From the NCBI GenBank assembly GCA_949283255.1, contig CASDRS010000015.1, positions 40,689 through 104,688 on the forward strand: a stretch of 64,000 bases of DNA. Direction: 5' to 3'. Of the stretch, positions 33,531 to 40,952 are shown piece by piece (within the stretch, counting starts at the first letter, position 1; each line of letters opens with the position of its first letter). The position numbers and the translations under genes were made by a program. The stretch comes from an uncultured bacterium (lineage in GTDB: Bacteria; Cyanobacteriota; Vampirovibrionia; Gastranaerophilales; Gastranaerophilaceae). The notes beneath the pieces are model-generated. The model saw nothing but the letters and a program-made list of their open reading frames with translations, did no database searches and was not told where the DNA came from.

Positions 33531-35118
33531 AATCTATGACAATTTCTTTTTCTCCGCTATATGTCACATAGCCCAAGTTCGCTTTTGGCGGTTTCTTTAA
33601 GTATTTGCTTTTTGTATAGATTACTCCCACTTTCGTCGAGTTCGCGCCTGAAGAGTATGTTTTTGCTAGTTTTGCACACTTAAGTATCTCTTCATTGCTC
33701 GGGTTAGGCCCCTTTAGGAGTACGTGAGAGCCTGCGCAGTCTCGTGTGTGAAACCATAAGTCGTTGTCTTTTGCCAGTTTTGAGACTATATAGTCATTTT
33801 GTTTATTATTCTTGCCGATGTATATTGTGAACTCTCCGTCTATGATTTTTTCAGGTTCTATTGCACTGTGTTTTTTTTCGCATTTAGGGGCTTCTTCCAA
33901 TACTTCCGGCATGATTTCCATCAAATCTTCGTATGTTTTTGCACTTTGTATTGAATATTCTATTTGGGCTTGATATTCTGCGGTTTGTGACAGATTTGTG
34001 TGCATTTCTCCAAGCTTTTGGGATGTCGTTTTCCCTTTATTGTATTGTTTATAAAATTTGTTTGCATTCTCTTTTAAGGTTTTTGTCTCGTCAAGTTCTA
34101 TTGTTTGCATTTTATTGTTTTCATAGTCAAATACTTCGATTTTTTTGGTGTAATCTTGGTTTTGATAAAGATTTGCCATAATCAAATCTCCGTAAAGCCT
34201 ATATTTATCGCAGTTCTCTTCTTGCTTTAATTGTGCTTCCATCTTCTTAAGAGAATTTTTGGTACGTTTTAGCTTTTGGCGAGTTAATGTCAAAAGGTGT
34301 GTTTTTAAATTGTTAAATAATTCCGTTTCTTGCCAGTATGTGTAGTAATTATCTATCATTTGATTAACGCTTTTTTGACAAATTCCGTCAGGGATTAACT
34401 CTTTAAACAGGCTGAACTGTGCGTAATCTTTTGAAATTACGGGACATATTCCTTTTAGTTGAACAAAGTTTTTTAAATCTTGTAAATTCTTCCCTTCACA
34501 CTGTTTTGCAAAAGATTTTGAGAACCAGTAAAAATCCCTATTCAAGTTTTCAAAATCAATCTCACCATTATAGTTTATAATGTCTGTTTTGTTTTGTTTT
34601 GGCGGGTAAGTGTATGGTAGAGTCCCTGCCATTTCTCTTACTTGGCTCTTCTCTGCCCCAACATTATGTGCGCAGCCTATAATAACGTTGGTGTCATCAT
34701 TGTATAATACGACATTTGAATGCTTGCCCATAAGTTCTATTGCCAGACATAAATAGATTTTCTCATTGATTTCGTTATACGTTTCTACATATATTTCTAA
34801 AATTCTTTCGTATTGCGGTTGGTTGATTTTACAAATTTTTGCGTTTTCCAGGTACTTGCGCAAAAGCATACAAAACATTGGCGGTTTTTTCGGAATTTCG
34901 ATATGCCGTCTTGTTTCTGTATCTTTTTCGATAAAGCAGATGTGATGTATTTGCGGGTTAATGTTTACGTAAAATTTTCTCATTTCCCCGTTGTTGCGAA
35001 TATAGAAGAGAAAATCTCTTCTTGTCGGCTGTTGTATTTTTTGTATTCTTGCGTTTTCAAAAAATATTCGATTTTCTTCTACAAATGCTTTTAGCGTAAG
35101 ACTGTCAAATGTAATCAT
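33529..35118 (-). CDS. rqcH: RqcH/NFACT-family protein (ribosome quality control)
   Basis: 529 codons from ATG 35118 (an in-frame TTG at 35136 is less likely). The order is NFACT-N (MITFDSLTLKAFVEENR through AIELMGKHSNVVLYND), a middle region with helix-hairpin-helix-type sequence, a long coiled coil (LTRQKLKRTKNSLKKMEAQ) and a C-terminal NFACT-R domain (DNDLWFHTRDCAGSHVLLKG). This is the arrangement of bacterial RqcH, which binds obstructed 50S subunits and drives C-terminal alanine tailing. The family was first annotated as fibronectin-binding protein. No obvious ribosome-binding site is visible. Confidence 0.9.
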   Translation of the reverse strand: MITFDSLTLKAFVEENRIFFENARIQKIQQPTRRDFLFYIRNNGEMRKFYVNINPQIHHICFIEKDTETRRHIEIPKKPPMFCMLLRKYLENAKICKINQPQYERILEIYVETYNEINEKIYLCLAIELMGKHSNVVLYNDDTNVIIGCAHNVGAEKSQVREMAGTLPYTYPPKQNKTDIINYNGEIDFENLNRDFYWFSKSFAKQCEGKNLQDLKNFVQLKGICPVISKDYAQFSLFKELIPDGICQKSVNQMIDNYYTYWQETELFNNLKTHLLTLTRQKLKRTKNSLKKMEAQLKQEENCDKYRLYGDLIMANLYQNQDYTKKIEVFDYENNKMQTIELDETKTLKENANKFYKQYNKGKTTSQKLGEMHTNLSQTAEYQAQIEYSIQSAKTYEDLMEIMPEVLEEAPKCEKKHSAIEPEKIIDGEFTIYIGKNNKQNDYIVSKLAKDNDLWFHTRDCAGSHVLLKGPNPSNEEILKCAKLAKTYSSGANSTKVGVIYTKSKYLKKPPKANLGYVTYSGEKEIVID

Positions 35119-35218
35119 AGCTGTATTGTATAACAAAATGTAACATTTTTAAAATTTTTTCGCAAAAATTTTTTTTAAGAGTTTTAATGTATATGTATGT
35201 AGATCAGGAGTGTGAAAT

Positions 35219-35701
35219 ATGGCGATTACTTTTAATCCGACTGTAAGTTTTCAATCTCGCAGACAAAGTTATGTTTCAGATGCTGATTTGGGTTCTGAAG
35301 CTGTCAGACCTGAAATGCCTAATGTTCAGGCTTCTCCAATAGAAAAACAAAAAGTTTCTCCTCTAAGAGGTGTTTTTTCTGATATTGCGAAGTTCTTTGT
35401 CTCTACTTCTGAAATGACACAGGCTACTATAAAAGCTATTGCTTATGGTTTTGTGACAGGAACAGCCGTTGCAGCCTATAAATGGGCGACAAAAGCTATC
35501 CCTGCAGCCTTTAAAGAAGGTGGTTCTATTGTAGAAACTCTTAAACATCCTGCAAAAAGTATCGGTTGGAAAGGTAATTTGCTTGCAGGTGTTGCAGCTT
35601 TGGGTGTTGCTTCTTATAATCTTGTACGCGGAAAATTGAGAACTAACCAAAGAACAGCTAATGTTGACCATCAATTGTACACAGGTCACAGAGATATATA
35701 A
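35219..35701 (+). CDS. Hypothetical protein with hydrophobic C-terminal half
   Basis: 160 codons after a CAGGAG site. The first 55 residues are polar (FNPTVSFQSRRQSYVSD), without a signal peptide. Residues 65-135 contain two hydrophobic Ala/Gly-rich stretches (KAIAYGFVTGTAVAAYKW; LLAGVAALGVASYNL) that may be membrane-associated helices. The end pattern ALGVASYNLVRG resembles the end of the 11786-12262 product. A weak form of the shared promoter element (AAAAT-N18-TGTATATG) precedes it. Function unknown. Confidence 0.75.
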   Translation: MAITFNPTVSFQSRRQSYVSDADLGSEAVRPEMPNVQASPIEKQKVSPLRGVFSDIAKFFVSTSEMTQATIKAIAYGFVTGTAVAAYKWATKAIPAAFKEGGSIVETLKHPAKSIGWKGNLLAGVAALGVASYNLVRGKLRTNQRTANVDHQLYTGHRDI

Positions 35702-35731
35702 TTTTATTTATGATAATTCAAATTTAGATAT

Positions 35732-35766
35732 AAAAAAAGCGGAATTAATAAAATTCCGCTTTTTTT
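35732..35766. terminator. Bidirectional terminator between convergent genes
   Basis: A 15-bp perfect stem (AAAAAAAGCGGAATT / AATTCCGCTTTTTTT) with a 5-nt loop provides a T-run for both the 35219+ and 35770- genes. Confidence 0.93.
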
Positions 35767-35769
35767 TAT

Positions 35770-36249
35770 TTATCCAAACCAGCCGTTTCTAAAAAAACTG
35801 CTTTGGAATGTTGAACTGCCAGGAAAACTTGGTGCACAGAATCCCGGCCCCCAGGCTCCTCCAGGCATTAGTGTATCCCACATACCTCCAGCGTAGTATC
35901 CTCCGGCCATTGGGCCGTAGCAACCGCCCATCATTGGGCCGTAGCAACCACCAAACATCATATTGGTTTGGTGCGTAAATAAGCTTGCTTGCATTGTATT
36001 AAATAAAGCTTGTTGAGCATTATCGCCCGCAACACTTTTGGCAACATATCCAAGGTTGCTGCCTGTGTGTTCTCTTAGTTCTGCAGCGTTCTGTGTTGCT
36101 GCTGCATTACCAAAAAGATTTATCCCTGCTGTAGTGACTTTGTCGCCAATTGTTTCGCCTTCCTTTTTAGGACGCATCAAATCCAATCCGAACTGGAGTC
36201 CGTCACTTATATAGCTAAGATTTTTGTTTAGGTTAGCCCAATCGACCAT
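35770..36249 (-). CDS. Hypothetical protein with Gly/Cys/Tyr-rich C-terminal repeats
   Basis: 159 codons. Residues 1-85 are soluble and helical with no signal peptide. From about residue 95 the protein is rich in Gly, Met, Tyr, Pro and Phe, with a repeated GGCYGPM unit (two direct copies, then GGYYAGGMW). Such tails are flexible and adhesive or self-associating. No family recognised. A GGAGAG-type ribosome-binding site precedes the ATG. It is a single-gene unit under the GCAAT-N18-TTTATATA element and divergent from 36420-36941. Confidence 0.8.
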   Translation of the reverse strand: MVDWANLNKNLSYISDGLQFGLDLMRPKKEGETIGDKVTTAGINLFGNAAATQNAAELREHTGSNLGYVAKSVAGDNAQQALFNTMQASLFTHQTNMMFGGCYGPMMGGCYGPMAGGYYAGGMWDTLMPGGAWGPGFCAPSFPGSSTFQSSFFRNGWFG

Positions 36250-36276
36250 ATTTATACTCTCCGATTTTACTCTGTA

Positions 36277-36307
36277 TATATAAAGTATTGAATGTTTAAA
36301 TAATTGC
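36277..36307 (-). promoter_or_regulatory. GCAAT-N18-TTTATATA element before 36249-
   Basis: On the minus strand GCAAT (36303-36307), 18 nt, TTTATATA (36277-36284), 27 nt before the ATG. Identity with the site before 869- extends to GGCAATT and ATACTTTATATATA at the same spacing. Confidence 0.6.
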
Positions 36308-36419
36308 CCTTTTTCTGAACAAATGTAAAGTTATGTAAACTTTAAAGTCAAAACCCTAAAGTTTTCGTGAAAATTGACGACATGTATTACATAAGGAAAT
36401 TGAAAAAGGGATATAGCTG

Positions 36420-36941
36420 ATGGCAATAAGTGTTTATGAACAATTGAATAATATGGGATTAAGCATTGACAGAGCTACTTTGCAACAAGTGTCTCAGTCT
36501 ATATTGAAGCGTGCAAGTCAGAAAAATGCTCAATATAACGTTGACAATGCCAGAAACTTTTTCCAACAAAGAGACTTGGGGGTTGATTTGTATAGCGGAA
36601 AAGTTGATTCAGCTACAGCAAAGCAGATTGCCCTTACAAATTCCGGACTTCAAGTTCAATTAAATCAAAATACACTAAAGTCAATTCAATATTTGAATTC
36701 TATGGCTGCACAGAATGTACAAAAAAATGTTGAAGGCAAAATGACAGTTGCGGTAAATGAGATTACTGTAAAAGAACAATCAACTCCTGTTACAGCTTTC
36801 AACGGTATCGTAAGCCAAGAAACTTCAAAAGATAAAAACGGATCAAATCCTTTTTATCACGGCGAACTTTTGATGGGAGGCTCTAAAAAAGAAGACAATT
36901 CAGACGATTCAAAAGCTATTACAACAAGCGTTTTTGCTTAG
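36420..36941 (+). CDS. Hypothetical protein
   Basis: 173 codons, starting MAISVYEQLNNMGLSIDR. Helical and Gln/Asn/Ser-rich in the first 110 residues, with a disordered Ser/Lys/Asp tail. No signal peptide or membrane segment. An AAAAAGGG site lies upstream. It is divergent from 36249- and convergent with 36938-37345, with overlapping stop codons. It belongs by position and composition to the lineage-specific small proteins, but the shared promoter element was not found upstream of it. Confidence 0.75.
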   Translation: MAISVYEQLNNMGLSIDRATLQQVSQSILKRASQKNAQYNVDNARNFFQQRDLGVDLYSGKVDSATAKQIALTNSGLQVQLNQNTLKSIQYLNSMAAQNVQKNVEGKMTVAVNEITVKEQSTPVTAFNGIVSQETSKDKNGSNPFYHGELLMGGSKKEDNSDDSKAITTSVFA

Positions 36942-37345
36942 TCAACAATATCTTCGATATCATCTTCATCAGAAGGTTTATGGTTTAAATCCTCACTACT
37001 ATTAATACTTCCATGTAGTAATTCCTCGTGTTTTTTCTTTAAAAGTTTTTGAGTATTTAAAAGCTCTTCTTGTTTTTTAGCTTCAATTTTTTTAGCATTA
37101 ATAACATTTGCAACATTCATCATTGCAAGAGAATTTAACGTAGCACGCAGTACAGCACTTCTGTCTGTGTATTTTTCAGAATCTTGTTCAGGGTTTTCTT
37201 CTTCATTTTTCTGCTGGGCAAAATATTCGCCTCCCTGCCCCATTTTATCGTCTTGGGTACGGGCAGCCGTGCCGGATATATCGCCGCTCTTGAAATTGAA
37301 AGCGCCGCCGATTCCGAAAAATCCTGCTGACCTGTTATCGACCAT
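36938..37345 (-). CDS. Hypothetical protein with charged helical region
   Basis: 135 codons. A Gly/Phe-rich N-terminus (MVDNRSAGFFGIGGAFNF) is followed by a polar stretch and then a strongly charged helix (KKIEAKKQEELLNTQKLLKK) likely to form a coiled coil, and an acidic tail. No known domain. A GAGG lies 13 nt before the ATG. Its stop overlaps that of the convergent 36420-36941 gene by 4 nt with no terminator between. A GCAAA-N17-TTTAATAT variant of the shared element lies 92 nt upstream (37438-37467), which would give an unusually long leader. Confidence 0.7.
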   Translation of the reverse strand: MVDNRSAGFFGIGGAFNFKSGDISGTAARTQDDKMGQGGEYFAQQKNEEENPEQDSEKYTDRSAVLRATLNSLAMMNVANVINAKKIEAKKQEELLNTQKLLKKKHEELLHGSINSSEDLNHKPSDEDDIEDIVD

Positions 37346-37503
37346 GATTCTTTAACCTCTGTTTTGGAAACTTGAATATACAAGCCCCCAAAATTTACTT
37401 ATTCTACCTACGTGTTAAGTATAGAAAATTTAATGATATATTAAATCCCCTAAATAAATTATTTTGCTACAATATTAATAAATTTTTACATTTTTTTTGA
37501 AAA

Positions 37504-37533
37504 ATAAGGGTAGTCTATTGTGGCTACCCTTAT
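37504..37533 (-). terminator. Terminator of the superoxide reductase-ferritin operon
   Basis: ATAAGGGTAG (37504-37513) and CTACCCTTAT (37524-37533) form a 10-bp stem with a 10-nt loop. On the minus strand it lies just after the ferritin stop and runs into TTTTTC. Confidence 0.82.
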
Positions 37534-37538
37534 CTTTT

Positions 37539-38051
37539 TTAGTCTTTATTACAGTGTGGTTTATATTCTCTTTTGTTTAGTTCTTTGTCTATGTGATAAA
37601 GAATTTGCGAGTCTGTTCCAAACATCTTTAATTTCTTTAATACATCCAAAACATTGGCTTCTTCTTCTACTTGTTCCGTTATGTACCAATTTATAAAGTG
37701 TCTTGTTGCTACATCGCATTCACTTTCGGAAAGTTCTGCTATGCTGTTTATTCCTGAAGTTACTTTCTTTTCGTGTTCGAGTATCATTTCAAATATTTGT
37801 GTAGGATTTTCAAATGTTCTTGTTGGTGATTCGATTTGTCTTAAGTCGACGTTTCCGTCTCGTTCTATTACGTAGTTGAATAATATCATTCCGTGGTCTA
37901 CTTCTTCTTTAGCTTGAACTTTTGTCCAATGAGAAAATCCTTTAAGACCAATTTCGTCAAAATGAGCAGACATAGCAAGATACAAATAAGCGGAATAGAA
38001 TTCCTTATTAATTTGTGCATTTAATATGTCCTCTACTTTTTTATTAATCAC
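37539..38051 (-). CDS. ftnA: Ferritin
   Basis: 170 codons from a GTG start at 38051, chosen because GGGAGG lies 6 nt before it and the product then begins VINKKVEDILNAQINKE, as in other ferritins; the upstream ATG at 38150 would give a non-homologous leader inside the neighbouring gene. The four-helix bundle ligands appear in AQINKEFYSAYLYL, QAKEEVDHG, ILEHEKKV and NWYITEQVEEEANV. It stores iron by ferroxidase activity in the cytoplasm. The start overlaps the end of the superoxide reductase gene by 8 nt, so translation is probably coupled. The C-terminus carries HCNKD. Confidence 0.93.
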   Translation of the reverse strand: MINKKVEDILNAQINKEFYSAYLYLAMSAHFDEIGLKGFSHWTKVQAKEEVDHGMILFNYVIERDGNVDLRQIESPTRTFENPTQIFEMILEHEKKVTSGINSIAELSESECDVATRHFINWYITEQVEEEANVLDVLKKLKMFGTDSQILYHIDKELNKREYKPHCNKD

Positions 38052-38439
38052 TTTTACCCTCCCATAATCCGTGTAAATTGCAGAATGCCAGAGCTTTTTC
38101 TTCATCACATTTTTTATCAAGTAACATTTTAGGCTCTTCGTTTGCTTCAAGATATTGAAGGCATACGTGCTTGTTATCTTTAGAAACTCTTTCTATAAAT
38201 GATATGTGATGTTCTCCTGTCATCGGGTGTGGTTCTTTGCCTACTTGTATTATTGTTTGATTGTTTTCTGTCATTTTATAGACCGGAATATGGTATTCTG
38301 TTTTGACTTCTTCTGTTATATTTGGTTTTACCAATTCCATCGGCTGTCCGCAGCATACAAGTTCGCCTACACCGTCTAGAATGACTTGTACTAAATTTCC
38401 ACATATTTTGCAGTGGTACATTTCCAATTTTTGAGTCAT
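38044..38439 (-). CDS. dfx: Superoxide reductase (desulfoferrodoxin, 2Fe type)
   Basis: 131 codons. The N-terminal rubredoxin-like site is complete (C10, C13, C29, C30). The catalytic iron site His4Cys is also present: H50 (EYHIPVY), H71 and H77 (KEPHPMTGEHHI), C120 and H123 (AFCNLHGLW). It reduces superoxide to peroxide without making oxygen, as is typical of anaerobes. It is the first gene of an operon with ferritin, coupling superoxide defence with iron storage. AAAGGAG lies 7 nt before the ATG. Confidence 0.96.
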   Translation of the reverse strand: MTQKLEMYHCKICGNLVQVILDGVGELVCCGQPMELVKPNITEEVKTEYHIPVYKMTENNQTIIQVGKEPHPMTGEHHISFIERVSKDNKHVCLQYLEANEEPKMLLDKKCDEEKALAFCNLHGLWEGKSD

Positions 38440-38502
38440 TTTTTGCTCCTTTCGCTATAAGATAATATTCGCTCTGCAAAACTTTTTCATTCTACTGGCG
38501 GG

Positions 38503-39054
38503 CTATCTTCTTACGTAGTAATCGAAGATTACAAAATCAACTCTGTTGTTTGGAAATTTTTGCGAAGAAACATTATCATTAAAAGGCATTGTATTTCCAA
38601 AACCTATAGGGTAAAGTCTTAGCGTTTCGATTTTACAGCAGGTGATGAGGTAGCGAGTTAGGACATTTGCTCTGTGAATGCTTATTTCCCAATCTTCTTT
38701 GTAGCCTGTTGATTTATCTAATGGTTCTTCTGTGTGACTTTCTATTGCGCATTTGTTTGTGAAGCTTTTTAGGATTACACCTATTGCTTGTAACAGGGTT
38801 TTTCCCTCATCTGTTAATTGTGTGGAACCTTTTTGGAAAAATTTTTCTTCCGGAATGCTTACAATCAGCCCTCTTGGAACTTTTGTGTACATGACCTCAG
38901 TTGGGTTCAGGGGTAGTGTTTCTTTGAATTTTGCAGTAATGAATGCAGCTCTGGCATCAAAGTTTACGTTCATGTATACGTTGACTTGCTGAGCTGAAAT
39001 TGCAATTTGCTCAAGTATTATAAAGGCTGATATCAGTAAAATTAGTCGTTTCAA
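38503..39054 (-). CDS. OmpA-family C-terminal domain protein
   Basis: 183 codons. Residues 1-20 (MKRLILLISAFIILEQIAIS) are a signal peptide. The C-terminal 110 residues match the OmpA/MotB peptidoglycan-binding pattern: LTDEGKTLLQAIGVILKS, an ESHTEE turn, ISIHRANVLTRYLI, IGFGNTMPFNDN and NNRVDFVI. The N-terminal part is short and lacks a porin barrel. It should be a periplasmic or outer-membrane protein tied to peptidoglycan. Whether it has a lipid anchor is unclear, since no lipobox is seen. Confidence 0.82.
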   Translation of the reverse strand: MKRLILLISAFIILEQIAISAQQVNVYMNVNFDARAAFITAKFKETLPLNPTEVMYTKVPRGLIVSIPEEKFFQKGSTQLTDEGKTLLQAIGVILKSFTNKCAIESHTEEPLDKSTGYKEDWEISIHRANVLTRYLITCCKIETLRLYPIGFGNTMPFNDNVSSQKFPNNRVDFVIFDYYVRR

Positions 39055-39122
39055 AACACAATCCCTCAGATTATATTATCCATGGATTATGTTTTTTAAC
39101 GTATTGCCTGACAGGATAGGGC

Positions 39123-40337
39123 TTATGGCTTAAGAATTGAAGTAACGGAGTAGCCGCTGAAATATTTCTGTGCACATTTTTGGATTTGTTCAGGGGTTAC
39201 TTCTTTTATACGTTTTTTTGTTTGAGTGTTAAAATCAAAGCCCAATCCTAGTATACCGTAGTTTGCGTATAGGGCTGCTTGATTGTTGTTTGTTTCTTGC
39301 GAAAACGCCCATTTGCCCATAAGATTGTTTTTGGCATTTGATAATTCTTCTTCGCTGACAGGTATATTTTTAATTTTATCAATTTCTTCATCAAACCCTT
39401 TTAACGAAACTTCGATATTTTTTGGCTCTGTTGCAATATATATGTAAAAATCCGCACATTGTTTGTATGTTTCATAGCAGCTTCTTACAACGTAAGCAAG
39501 TCCCTTCTTGTCTCTAAGTTCTAAAAATAGTCTGGAAGAAAGTCCTGAGGCTCCAAGTATTATATTTAATAACAATAAAGCCGGATAGTCTTCTTCTGAT
39601 GCAGTTTCAGTTAGCCAACCTTTTATTATGTGGGCTTGATTTGCATCTGGTTTTATTATTTCTTTGTATTTATTCTCTTTTAATTCTGGTTTTTGTGTGG
39701 TTTGCTCCACTTCTATTGATTCCGGCAAATCTCCAAATGCTTTATTTATTTCAGTTTCAGCCTTTTTAGGATCAATATCACCGACAATGGTTATTACTTT
39801 TTTGCTGTTGTTCAGGAAAGAATTATATGTCTCTAAAACTCCGGATTTAGTGATTTTACTAATGTTTTCCAAAATCTTTGAGTTGGTGTTGCCATATGGG
39901 TGATTTTCAAAAAGAGTGTTGTAGTAGTTGTCAACGACCTTTGCTCTTGGTGAATCCAACTCTGCTATTATTTCGCCTTTCATTTTTTCAAGTTCTTTGT
40001 CAAAGTCTTCAAATGTTGAATTTTTAACAATATCTTCCATAATTTCTATGGCTTTGCTGAAATCTTCGTTTAAGCAGATAAATTTTAATCTGATATAATC
40101 AGCTCTTGCATCTGTTGCAAATTCTATGGCATTGGCATCCAATTCGTCTGCAATTTGTTCTGCAGAACGATTCTTTGTACCTTGCATAAATAATCTGGCC
40201 ATCATTCCTTCTACACCCGGTATAGTTTCAGCTTGATTGCTTCTAACGTTGAAGCAAAGTGCTATCCTTGGGGTGTTTTCGTTTCTTTTATAAAAGACTT
40301 CTGTGTTATTACTTAATCTAAAAGTTTTAGTATTCAT
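39123..40337 (-). CDS. M16-family peptidase homologue without the HxxEH zinc site
   Basis: 404 codons with the two-domain M16 layout. The N-terminal half has the family context (PGVEGMMARLFMQGT) where an active enzyme would read GxAHxxEHMxFxGT, so the zinc-binding His and Glu residues are missing. The C-terminal half keeps the conserved RDKKGLAYVVRS. Such non-catalytic members normally pair with an active M16 subunit to form a closed chamber, but no second M16 gene is in the window. There is no signal peptide. Alternatively it has lost peptidase function altogether. Confidence 0.85.
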   Translation of the reverse strand: MNTKTFRLSNNTEVFYKRNENTPRIALCFNVRSNQAETIPGVEGMMARLFMQGTKNRSAEQIADELDANAIEFATDARADYIRLKFICLNEDFSKAIEIMEDIVKNSTFEDFDKELEKMKGEIIAELDSPRAKVVDNYYNTLFENHPYGNTNSKILENISKITKSGVLETYNSFLNNSKKVITIVGDIDPKKAETEINKAFGDLPESIEVEQTTQKPELKENKYKEIIKPDANQAHIIKGWLTETASEEDYPALLLLNIILGASGLSSRLFLELRDKKGLAYVVRSCYETYKQCADFYIYIATEPKNIEVSLKGFDEEIDKIKNIPVSEEELSNAKNNLMGKWAFSQETNNNQAALYANYGILGLGFDFNTQTKKRIKEVTPEQIQKCAQKYFSGYSVTSILKP

Positions 40338-40418
40338 ATTTCTCTCCTATATCCGAATTTTAGCATAATAATGCTTATTTCACAATTGTAAACAAATGTA
40401 ACGAAATGACTAGCCTTT

Positions 40419-40449
40419 GAAATCGACTAAATCAAAATGTTTTTATATA
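40419..40449 (+). promoter_or_regulatory. Near-match of the shared element before 40484+
   Basis: GAAAT (one mismatch to GCAAT), 18 nt, then TTTATATA (40442-40449), 34 nt before the start codon. The spacing is the same as in the four full matches. Confidence 0.4.
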
Positions 40450-40483
40450 TGTAAGAGAACTAAAATTAAGAGAGGCGAGAGTT

Positions 40484-40882
40484 ATGGCTATTTCAAACAT
40501 TCAAGAAACATTATTAATGTATACGAAGCAAAAAGCTATGATTAACAACAAATTGTCTGATGTTATGTTTAACATGACTGCTGCTGCCAGAGAAGAAGCA
40601 GAACTTCAAGATAAATATAACCAGAAAGAAAGGTATTATTATTACCAGTACAATGGTAATGCAGAATTACAAGACGAATATCAGGAGGTTATGGAGCAAT
40701 TATTGAAAGAGCATGAATTTGATCTTGCAAATATTCAGTCTTGGGAATCAGAACTTGAAACAGATAAAAATAATTATGAAACAAGATTGAACATAATTTC
40801 TCAGTATGAGTCATCTTGGCAAAAATTGTTATCTACTAATATTAAGAATGATTTTACATACGGAGGTGCATCACAAGGATAG
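40484..40882 (+). CDS. Small coiled-coil protein with NI-x3-F signature
   Basis: 132 codons after an AGAGGCGAG site. Almost entirely helical, acidic and Gln/Glu/Tyr-rich (AREEAELQDKYNQKERYYYY; LLKEHEFDLANIQSWESEL). It ends LLSTNIKNDFTYGGASQG, aligned with the ends of 19544-19876 (RLSQNIQEEFSYSF) and 16828-18069 (VIEKNIESTFKTF). The C-terminal 30 residues of the first two also share Y-x3-L-x2-I and Y-x-S-x2-Q-x-L. No signal peptide. Single-gene unit with its own terminator; function unknown. Confidence 0.78.
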   Translation: MAISNIQETLLMYTKQKAMINNKLSDVMFNMTAAAREEAELQDKYNQKERYYYYQYNGNAELQDEYQEVMEQLLKEHEFDLANIQSWESELETDKNNYETRLNIISQYESSWQKLLSTNIKNDFTYGGASQG

Positions 40883-40910
40883 TAAGACAATTGAATATGC
40901 AGATTTACTT

Positions 40911-40936
40911 AAAAGCGGGTTTTATCCCGCTTTTTT
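40911..40936 (+). terminator. Intrinsic terminator of 40484-40882
   Basis: AAAAGCGGG / CCCGCTTTT stem, 6-nt loop, T-run. Confidence 0.9.
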
Positions 40937-40952
40937 GTTGTAATATAAAAGT

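Noticed and set aside
38051..38150. Longer ferritin start at 38150
   Set aside because: The added residues do not match ferritin and lie inside dfx; the GTG at 38051 has a strong ribosome-binding site.
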